The position numbers were made by a program, and so were the translations under genes. 64,000 bases of DNA from Symbiodinium natans. Lineage: Eukaryota > Sar > Dinophyceae > Suessiales > Symbiodiniaceae. This document shows, piece by piece, positions 54,421 to 64,000 of the stretch. The DNA lies in the NCBI GenBank assembly GCA_905221605.1, contig CAJNDS010002321.1:236001-300000 (forward strand), read 5' to 3'. How positions within the stretch are numbered: the stretch's first letter is position 1; the number at the start of each line of letters is the position of its first letter. The notes beneath the pieces were generated by a model. That model worked only from the letters and a program-made list of their open reading frames with translations. It was not told where the DNA came from and ran no database searches.

Positions 54421-57120
54421 CCTCAAGGACCCGGTGCTGTTTCAGCGAATTGATGCCGAGATTCATGAGGTTTTTGGAAAGATTGGCGGCGCCTAAGACC
54501 TTTGAGGCGCGCAATTGCGCTCCAGCAGTTCGGAGACTTTTCTTGCTTCATGGTTGCAGGCTCCGCCAGACCCGGTTGCTGAGCTGCAACCTTCGAGCAA
54601 AAAGGCAGGCAGAATAATTGAAGCATGCGCGGCTTTGATGAGAGATGCGTGATGTCAGGATACTCCTTTGTTGAACTACATGAAGACAAGGCCATTGCAC
54701 ATTATGTAGTTGCATTTGATGCGTTGAGACTTGCAAGTGGGCGCTTCGAAAGGGCAGCTGAGAGAAGAGCTCGTCAAGAGAAACGCTCCTTTGCTGCAAT
54801 TGCTGTGCGTGGCAAAAAGTTACCTTCTGGCCGGAACTGGCTCAACGACAAAAGCCACTTCATGTAATTCTTAATCTTTACGAAACAAGGCCATGAAGCC
54901 ACTTCCCGCAGAACCGCATGCGAACGCCACTTTCCATAATCCCCCACCCTGTTTCATCTCGACTTCTGGCGGGGCGTGCTGTTGATGGGACGGAAAGAAG
55001 GTGGATGGGGGGTGGACCCTGCCTGAAGGAACTCTACTTTTAGTTTCCTTCTATTGTTGTTGATTTGCTTTGTTTTAGTTTTTGATGCTTTAAAATAATT
55101 TAAGATGCTTAAAGTATTCAAAAACTATTTACGTGGTTTCATTTGTTGAAAATGTTCAAATTGTTTAAATTGTTTAAGCTGTTAAAAATGTTTAAGCTGT
55201 TTGAATGTTGTTTTTTAACGGTTTAAATTGTGAAATTGTTAGAATTACATGTCTTCAACTTATTCAAATCATGTAAACTGTTTTAAGTGTTTAGTCCTTG
55301 TATTTGTTGTACTAGTGAGGTTATTGAGATTTTATATGAACTGTCAATTTTGGCTCCGAACCACCCCTCCGGTGACACAAACCCCCCCCGGTGACATAAA
55401 GGACGCTTCAAGGAAAGCAACCCCTGTGGGAACAGCTCACCCTTGGGTCGCCCTGCGGCGACTGGCTTGGCCGCGGGTAGGGTTCCCGAAAGTCTTTATT
55501 CCTTTGTTTGGGCAGGGTGTGGGTCTCCAGGGGTGCAACATGTTGCAACCACACAAGGGGAAAATGTGCGCTCGCCTGCGCGGAGAAACGAGATCGCGGC
55601 GTGCGCAGCGTCTAGGCCTCTCGCAAGAATGTCCCAAATCCTGTCGACAATCCATGTTGGATGCAGCTGTTTCAGTTCGCAACCCCTCTGTGTGTTAAGG
55701 TGAACGGGAGCGAAAGAGATGGCGTTCGGCTCTGAGTTCGAAGTCGAAGTCTTTTGTGACACTGGCTTGATCTGTGGAGGCTGTGAAATACTTCATGATG
55801 CAACTTTCTCCGTGTTTGGCCCGCCCAGATGATCGGCTCGGCCGCATAGAGGAAAAGCCCCGATGGCGCTGCGCGGAGCTGCGCCCTTGGTACAGGGAGA
55901 TGTGTTGGTGGTTCTAGATTGGGTTTAGTCAGGTTTCATGATACCACTTCGGCTATGAACGTAGCATCCTGCCCATGGTTCCGTGTTCAGCCCATGTGTG
56001 GCAGCTTTCCGAAGGTGGCACCTGTATTTGCATTTTAGAACTACATTGGCCACATATGGCGGTTAATTACTGATCCTGGAAGCTCCGCAGTCTTGTTATT
56101 TGTCTGTCTTAAGTCGAACGGTCGAGCCGGCCATGTCCAGAGTTGGTTTTGGATAGTTCTTAGCTTCGTGCAGCTTCGTGTCGCTACCTTTTTGAAGGCT
56201 TACGAAGTGCCTCCTGGATGTCCAAGCGAAAAGGAAGAGAGAACTTCATCTTTGGCATGGGAAAAAACCTCCGGAGCCCTTTCGTCCTCGCCATCAAAGG
56301 ATTTTGATACCAGCTCCGTCTCTCCGTCCCTCTGTCCGTCCCGTACATAAGTCGAAGCCCTTCCGAGGGTCGAAAAGGTTGGCAGCCGACGGGCTGAAAC
56401 CCTAGTGCTCCCTAGTGCTTCTCAGTGCTTCCATCTCAGCTTCAAAACCTTTCACAAGCACTCTGTTCTGTTCTTCGGCCTTGTGTCTTCTTTTCCCAAG
56501 AACTTCTTGCGGGTTGGGTTATGCTACCTGCGCGAGAAGCGGGCTTAGCCTCAGGTGGGATGCGACACCCATAGGACTGGACTGTGGCAAGTAGGACGGG
56601 ACTGGTAAGTAACGCTCGTGGCATCTAGTGGGCGTGGGACGGAGTGGGAGTACGCTCCGATTGGTTTTTCAGGGCCCCCTGAATCGTGACTTGTCATAAC
56701 CGGTTTCGCCCTAATCTTCATGTTTGCACGCTGCGTTCTGCAGTCTTTCTTTCGACTTTCACGAGCCGGCCAACTGTTTGCTTTGTCTGCTTCCTGGGGC
56801 CATGAATGCTATGAATGCTCATGCGAGGCCTGCGCATGCCTCATTTGCAGCGGTGCTTGGCGGCGAAAGCACAATGCCTCTCAAAGCCTCTTCTTGCCTA
56901 ACGAAGTTCAAGCTTCCCACACAGACACATCAAAGTGGCCATTGTCTCCGAAGCTTCCTCGAGGGACATGCGGATGACTTTCGTCTAACTTTGCGAACGA
57001 AGTGAGCCTGGAAGGCTTCTTTGTCCGGGGTCGAATTTTGGTCGTTTCATCCGGTTTCTTTTGTCAAGCCCCCTCTGTTCGAGAGATTTTTCCGCGCAGT
57101 GCATCACAAGTTAACCTTGT
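54421..57120. other. Host stretch with no recognised gene
   Basis: A + strand frame at 54625-54867 (SFVELHEDKAIAHYVVAFDA) looks protein-like and could be a further exon, but has no family match. 55020-55330 is AT-rich TTTAA-repetitive sequence. Nothing else recognised. Confidence 0.3.
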
Positions 57121-57199
57121 GTGATTGAACAACACGGGCACACCCGCAGGCAACTCATACACACACAGGAAGTATACTACAGTCCAACACCGTCCAACG

Positions 57200-58735
57200 A
57201 ACGCGTGAGAGAGTATGCTTCAGCTATCTGTGGTTCCTCACAGACAGAATTTCTCATTGGTTTACCAAAGGTGTGGAACAGTGAAGCGCTTGGAAGAAGA
57301 TCCAGATGCAAGAGGCCTTGCAGACTGGTTGTTACTGTTACTTGATGCTTTTGGATCGGGTGTCGCCTCGATTATTTGCATTCCGTTGTTTCGAAGGTAC
57401 GTTTTACTGCACATACTGCTGGGAGATCTGGGAAGCCCAGGCTAAGCCCGGCATTCTCTTGAGCGAAGTAGAAGCTTCTTTTAAGAGAATTTACAGAGGA
57501 GTACAAGCAAAAGAAAAAGAAAAAAGCGAAGAAGTCAGAGGCAGCTGAGGCGCTGCAGCGAAATGGACTCGACTCGAGTTGGGTTTGCCCAGGATTTTGT
57601 TGCACGCACTTTGACGCACAGGAGTACCCGGAGGAAGAAGAGGAGGATTGGTATGAGGAGCCATCGTTGACTAAGTATCTGTCAATCGGGATGCAGACCA
57701 ATGTTTGGTACTCTTGCTGTTCCAACCACACATTCCAGAGCCAGGTGAGTGGCTCGGTTGCGTGTAGATATGTGTAGATCGATGAAGCTGCCAGGGCTTC
57801 GAGATCTCTGCTTTGTGTGCAGAGGGGGTGAGCTTGGGAATCTGGCTAAAAGTTACATGCGACATGAACCTAACGACCTCACCGCTGGTCTTCCCAGGAG
57901 CCAAGCAGCAAGAAGAAGAAAAAGAAGAAGAAGGCAGCTTACGAAGAAGAATGGCACGAAAACAGCAGGCCTTTGCCAGCTTCAGAAACGAACTAGCAGT
58001 GACTGTGCGCCTCCTGACCTCCACCCTGCAGTAGCTGGTACAGTTCTGACCATGGAGATCCTTGGACGCAATGCGGAGTGCGATGAAGGGGATGCCAGGG
58101 CCGCTAGGGAGAGTCTTTGTGAAAATGGCTTGATGGGGCTGGCAGCCGGCAATATCCGCCAATGCTGCAGCAGGGACTGCAGAAATCTGCAGCGCATTGC
58201 AGTGCACCCCGCCCGGCAATACTTCGGACGGCCGGCGTTTGGGGATTGTGGCATGGTTCGCAGCTCATGTGGTCAGGCAGTGGAGTGGGGGGAGGCGAGG
58301 GGAGGCGGCGCAACAAGGGGTGAGACACATTTCAGTTCAGGGCACCTCTAGTTCAACGCCATGGAGGTCCTCTAGGGTGAAGTGATTGAATTGAGCATGC
58401 ACGATGCCAGTAAGGATGACTGGGCATGGTATGACGCGGAAGCTTCGGAGGAAACTTCACTCGCATTGAGTTCACCGGGTATTTCCTTCTTTCGACAGTT
58501 GCAGTTACAGGAACCCAAGAAAAAGAAGAAAAAGAAGAAATCCAAGGCGCTACGGACTGAGCGGTTGAGCAGGTGTAACGTGGCAGACGGTCCTACGCTA
58601 CTGCGCAGGACGTTGAGGATGAGTATGGTGCTTGCCACTGGCACGAAGAGGCGAGACGCTGACCATGGTGCATTTGGCATCGAGAAACGGCAATCTTTTT
58701 CCAGTCTTTTGCCAGGAATATTGGGGATCCGGTGA
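57200..58735 (+). CDS. Possible unidentified host gene with Lys-rich exons
   Basis: Several + strand segments look coding: a CxxC piece FYCTYCWEIWEAQ (about 57395), an exon at 57500-57745 with KKKKK runs then FCCTHFDAQEYPEEEEEDWY, and further Lys-rich pieces at 57900-57960 and 58515-58560 beginning EPKKKKKKKK. The alternation of acidic and poly-Lys segments suggests a nuclear or nucleolar protein, but no family is recognised and exon joins are unclear. Confidence 0.3.
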
Positions 58736-58799
58736 GCCGGAGGGCAAAACCAAGTCCAAGAGGTGAGCGGCTTTTGCTTGGGTTGACTTGTAGCAGGGC

Positions 58800-58855
58800 C
58801 TATGGCCCGCAGGGCCCGCAGGGCCCGCAGGGCCCGCAGGGCCCGCAGGGCCCAC
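58800..58855. repeat. 9-bp tandem repeat (GGGCCCGCA)
   Basis: Six copies of a 9-bp GC-rich unit that encodes GPQ or AGP on opposite strands. Palindromic GGGCCC in each copy. Confidence 0.9.
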
Positions 58856-58960
58856 ATCCATGTCGGAGGTCCAAGGCCAAGGACGCGGAAGAGTGGTGGG
58901 AGGAGTGCCCCGCCTTATTCAATTCGGATTGAGTTGCCAGACAAATCCATTTCCAGCCTA

Positions 58961-61900
58961 CCCCGGAGGTTGTAGACCATCAATTTGGGTGATATCCAGG
59001 TCCAAGCCCAAGGAATCGTCGTCCAAGCGAAGGTCGGGCCCTTATGAAATCCCTTGAAGCACCATAGGCTCTTGAACTCCGCATCTGGTAGCTTAACCAC
59101 GCTGTCCATCTCAAAGCTGCAGGTCTCACGGCACTTGGCGAGAGAAGGAGGACCACAAGGCCAGAGTGCCAGATCTTGAGTTTCGTGAGGGCTTCGGCTA
59201 GATCGGCTAGATTTCGCCAGATATTTTCCATGACTTTTGCCAGATGTTGCCAATGCTCGCATGTGAAGACTGTAAACATCTTTGGCTTCCAGGAGCCTGA
59301 GAAGCCTCGGCGCAGGAGATACCTTTGACTTTGACTTCAACATAGCATTGACTAACCATATGCAACCATGTGCAATCATGTGCAATCATGTGCAGTCGCA
59401 GCTGCGACACAGTAGCAATCGGTGAGGCGAGAGAAGGATGATGGCACTCAGTGGGTTCCCAAGCTGGAGCCTCAATCGAGGAGATTCTGCGTGTGACCTG
59501 ATTTCTTTGCATGTTAGTAGGACAACCTATACTTATCCATATTGTAAAGGAAGATTCCATGTTCTCTATATTTATCTTCATTGGAAACCCTAGGGCCCTG
59601 GCCAGGCAGCTGTATCGAGGGAAATGCGCAGGTGAGAACTTGCGCATGCAAGAAGAAAGGAGGACAGACATATAGAAAGTAGCTTCGCCGAGCGGACTGG
59701 TGCTCCTGAGCTAGTAACATGGCAATATTGCAGCAAAGTGTCGAAGCTTTGATACGGAACCCGAAAAAGACTGCGCGTTGCTGGTGGCTCTCGAACAGCC
59801 ATGGACAGCCGCCCCCCAAGGCGGAAGACGTGAGAACATCACCCAACCAGAGAAGGCCCGCGCCATGTTGGCATGTGTTGGGTGCATGATCATGGTCTAT
59901 GCTTGTGCATCGTGGTCCCTCCTTTTGAAGTGTGCACTGGCGCAATTACGCTACCGGCACATATCCTCAGAGCTCGAGAGCGAGACCAGCGCTTTGAGTG
60001 ATTTCACGATGGATTCTCGGAGTGGCAGCGGTGTCCGTTTGCGTGGTTTTGGGGGAGTGAAGCTGCCAATGTCTGGGCCAGGGCGTTTGGGGTTGAGCTG
60101 CACAAGCTGTTGTTTTGCGAGCGAAGCTGGCAATGTTGACAATGTGAGCTGTGGTTCAGTACCAAGGTGGGTTTCACTAGGTTTCGCTCACTCACTCACT
60201 CACTCGCATCACTGTTAGTCATTGATGGGTCAATCAATCATCACGCCAGCTAGGGTAGCCAGGCTCTAAATCTATCAGGTGAATCTGGGCTATTTGATAG
60301 GGGGGGGTTCGCCACTCATCGAATTTATCGAGAGGAGGGGGTGGTTCAGGTTCGCACTTCCTCGAGTCTATCCGAAATTGCTTTTTATGGCCTTTACTTG
60401 AAACAAAAAGGGGGGGCGGGCTGCCGATAGACGTGCGGTCGTTGCGTTATACATCGCGGTCTGTAGGAGCTCGTGTTCTGTGAAGCGCGCGTGTTTCGGA
60501 GTCTGGATCGATCGCGGCCTCCGTGAGCGCATGTCTGGCGGAGGAGCTGGTAAGGGTAGTTGTGGGCGGTGAGTCTAGTCCATTTTGGCATCAATTCAGG
60601 CTAGCTTTCGTTGCCCCTCGGCCGTACCCCTCAACTCAAGTGTTTGGTTACTCGGTGCTCTTCAATCGCCCGCAGTGAGCGGCTGCTCCAGAAAGGTCAA
60701 GGACTCAAAGACATTTCAAGAGCTCTTACTTAGAGCAAGGCTTGCGGTCGGCAAGAGTTTCATAACCTGCCTTCCAAGCGTAAGCTTGAATGAAGCGGTA
60801 GCCTGAAGGTGTTTTCTGCCGCGTTGCCCTCCGATGCCCTCCTCACGCTCCCTCGCTGAATCATTGACCCAGGAAGAACTCACCCAATCATTCCAATCAC
60901 CCAATCACCCTATCCAATCACGCCAATCACTCCAATCACCCCCATCACCCCTAATCACCTCCAATCACTCCGTCTCATTGCCCTTGACTTCAGGCAACGC
61001 CTCGCAGAAGTGAAGTTGTCACAGATCAACCCTTTCTTCGCCAAGCGAAAACGGCGGATTCGTCATGAGCTTGAGCGAGATGGACTCTATGATCGAGCTG
61101 CTTGCCTCAGAGACATTGCAATGAGCAAGCACGTGCCCAAACCAATTACTTGCGCATTGCAGTGTAGCCCTCTGATGCTGCAGCCGTCGCGCAATCTTGA
61201 AGGAAGCGTTGCCCTCGCCGTCGTTTGAGCTGCCGCGCCTGGTTCATCACCGTAGAGGACATCGACATCGCATCGTTGACGTTGCTGAAATGTAAGCAGT
61301 ATGCCTCAGTCCGTGGTATTCCCTTGATCCCCTAAAACCCTAAACGCAGCACGAACCCCAGGGAACCCCAGGGGGGAGAGGGGAAACCCTGAACCCTGAA
61401 CCTAAACCCTAATGTAGCCTTGAACCCTAAACCCTCAACCCACCATGAAGCAGGGAAGGGGAAGAGTGAAAACCACAAAGCCTAGTCATAAACCAACCCA
61501 CCATGAACCACGGGGAGTGGGGAACCCTAAACCAAGAAAACCCTTAGCCTAACCTCTACATCCAAATGAACCACAGGGTTGGGCCTACAACCTTATCTTA
61601 AACCGCGCAATGAACCATTGGAGGGGGTGCGAACCCCAAACCCAAAAACCCCAAACCCACCCTGAACCACGGGGCGAGGTGCGTCGCCTGCTGCGTGGGC
61701 ACAGTGGCGGGCTCTGCACACAGGCGGTAGCGCGCAATAGGGTGGGCAAGCGCTCCTTAAGATCTCGAAACTGCGCTTCCAGAAAGCAGCAGCCTAGCCT
61801 AGCATCGCCCATGAAAGGAGCGGGCCCGCAACCCGCTGTGCGCTGCTTCACGATTGTTTGAAGGCTTTGTCGTTGAGCTCTTTCACAAACAAGCAGAACT

Positions 61901-64000
61901 GGGAAAAGCAAATGGGCCATTGCCAGAGCGATTCAGCGTTTTGCAAAACAAGGCAGGCCCGTCCACACAGGCAAAAGAAGGGAGCGCAGCGGCCGGCACC
62001 CTCCAAGTGTGTGCGGAACCCACGAAGGAGGAACAAGATGGGTTGGTGTCTGAATTGACGTGGCAGAAGCATGACAATGTCATTCTAGTCATCTTCGAGA
62101 TGTTTCCAGAGTGTGCCTGGTGATGTATTTTGTTTATACCGCATACCGCATCTGCGGGCTTGCCTACAGTTACACCAATGGTACAATTCGACAATTCATG
62201 CGAACGTTATGGCAAAGTAGATCACTACATGTAGATCTGGTGCAGATAAGCATGTCATTTTGGTATATTATGGTGGTGGCTGTGAGACAGCTGCTTCACG
62301 TTGCTGCTTCGTGATACGACGACGGAACGTTCGCAGCCGGCTGCCTCAAGATGCAGTCATCCAAATACCACCTTAGAGCTGAGCAGCCGCGGCTACGGGA
62401 ACGATAAGGCACCGAGAGGGTTGACCAATGTTGACCACAGCAGGCACAGCATGTCGTTGTCTCGCCAGGTCATGGCTAGGTTGGTCTTCGTCATTTCCCT
62501 CGGCAGCGGCGTTTTGCGGCTGCTTGCTCTGGATAGAGCTTGGCATGCTGCGCTAGTTTCAGCTGGCTGCATTGCTGTTCAGGTCTTCCGCCATCGGATG
62601 CGGCCTTATGTTGTGCAGTTTTCGGCAAGGTCCAGATGTGAACATGCATGACTATCTTTGTGTCCGTTGAAGATCGACCGGGAGGGAATGCCTTTGAGGT
62701 TTCGATCGAGAGTGCAGTGGCTACGACGAGGAGTGGGCCGACGCCTGAACTGACCGTCATACATGAGCTTGCGCTGTCACAGGCTGTCACACGACTTGCT
62801 GCAACTAAGGGTCGATGCCCAGATCTGGCACATTGTAACGGCCCTTGTGTCCCACAAGATTGCCAATTTGGGTCTTGGCAGGACTGCTTTGTGGCATACT
62901 CGACAGAAATGCACCAGCAAGGTTTTAGAATTATATTGGTTTGTGCATGCTTTCACAAAATTTGAGGACTGGTATACATCTGGAGGATGTACTGGTCTAA
63001 GATATCGTCGTAGAGATGCAAGGGCCTTAGACTCCTTGCGTAAGTCCACACTGCCAGTGCCCCGCCAGTGCCTCCTCTGTGTGCCTTCAGGTTCGGACCG
63101 CGAACAATGAATGCGGTTATCCTTGTCGAGGGCCTGCAGTGCCTCTGTCTTGCATTGCATGATTTACTCAATTTAGTCTGTGCTGTCCATTGCGTAAGCA
63201 AGTAGTACATGAACACCCTTGAGTTTGTAATGTGAATGACTTCCTGCCAGAAAGCATGCTGTTGGACAGATCGCGATCTGGAGGTAGAATCTGCTCAGAT
63301 GTCCAATGTCACACACTGCGAAGATTCCGATTGCAAATTTTCTGTGGAAGCCTCAGGATGTCACAAATGTCACTGTCACACGCTGTCACAAGTGCAAGAT
63401 GCTGCAGGGCTCTTTCAGGGGCTCTTTCAGGCACTTTCATGCCTGGTTATTATTTTGAAACGAGGCCTGGTCTTCCTGGACTTCATGCAACTCGAGTCTT
63501 TGGCTTACACATCTTGCACTTTGCGCACTGTTTCCCCAGAGAACTTAGAAGGCAGCCTTGTGAACGTGGAAGGCTTTGACCAATCGACGCGGCACAGAGA
63601 GATTGAAGAGCCAGCAGGGCCTGACGGGCACGGAGCCCGGAGCCAGGCATGGAAGGCCTTGGTGTGGCTCACATAAATGCATTATAGCACATGATAACTT
63701 AACGCTTTACATGCGCTGTCGAAGAGGTCTGTCACAACACAGGATTCCACAGATAATGGGCCCCTGTGAGCCCTGTGGATGGCAGGACACCAGCAACACT
63801 TTGACCCATGTCGACATCGTTTCCAGCTTGCAACATGACCAGCCAACTAAGCGTGAATGAACGGCGCCTGGAAACCGGCTAAACGTACAGCTCGCATTAG
63901 CCTGCATCTCAAGCTAGCGGCAAACATTTCGTTTTGTTCACGACTTGAGTGCCTAGAATTCTTGCACGATGCCATTTTGACTTTTCTGGGGCCTTGCGTA
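58961..64000. other. Host stretch, mostly unassigned
   Basis: Seen: an ATGTGCA-type repeat at about 59355-59395; a CCAATCAC-type repeat at about 60884-60975; degenerate CCTAAACCC sequence at 61325-61450. Exon-like + strand pieces without family match occur, for example 62300-62640 with a hydrophobic segment (ARLVFVISLGSGVLRLLAL). No RNA gene recognised. Confidence 0.35.

Overview
The window is nuclear DNA of a dinoflagellate-type protist that carries one complete, integrated Polinton/Polinton-like dsDNA virus. The host sequence (about 1-24813 and 45130-64000) is GC-balanced and sparsely coding. Recognisable genes are broken into short exons, all on the + strand. At least two introns are best explained by GC-AG boundaries with a G after the acceptor, a known dinoflagellate habit. 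There are also CCCTAAA/TTTAGGG-like satellites, matching the dinoflagellate telomere type. Host genes recognised from protein signatures are a secreted sulfotransferase-like gene (about 2.4-4.0 kb), a short-chain-dehydrogenase-like exon (6.24 kb), a RING-CH gene and an FHA region that may be one gene (47.2-49.4 kb), and a UPF3/Smg4-like nonsense-mediated-decay factor (53.2-54.4 kb). The exact species cannot be read from the sequence.

Left host part: genes and exons to about 13 kb, a degenerate minisatellite at 13.7-14.2 kb, three tandem copies of a 1.15-kb telomere-like satellite (15.69-19.15 kb), then a 500-bp array of nested palindromes arranged as a large inverted repeat (19.58-20.09 kb).

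The element (24814-45129, about 20.3 kb) is AT-rich and bounded by terminal inverted repeats of about 482 bp, with a possible C5 target duplication. It encodes the Polinton hallmark set: a retrovirus-type integrase, a protein-primed family B DNA polymerase with an embedded endonuclease-VII-like zinc module, an A32/FtsK-type packaging ATPase, a double-jelly-roll major capsid protein and a minor capsid (penton) protein. It also carries a long fibre ending in an S74-type autoprocessing chaperone domain, a class-3-lipase-like protein, a GIY-YIG nuclease and about a dozen small unknown proteins. No adenain-type maturation protease was found. Layout: a leftward block (early unknowns, integrase, virion-associated proteins, penton), a rightward structural block (lipase, small basic protein, capsid, fibre, coiled coil), a leftward nuclease and ATPase pair, two small rightward genes, the leftward polymerase, a GC-rich 22-bp hairpin repeat array and a short rightward zinc-finger gene.

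Two upstream-sequence classes are visible. Six genes (three unknowns at the left end, a zinc-knuckle gene, the polymerase and the rightmost gene) have a shared TTAAAGA...CGCC element 20-30 bp before the start codon, which looks like an early promoter. Most structural genes instead begin in a plain AT-rich TAATA-ATG context. Four genes (capsid, fibre, polymerase, rightmost gene) each carry one single-nucleotide frameshift, three of them in short homopolymers. These are either mild decay of an otherwise intact provirus or assembly errors.
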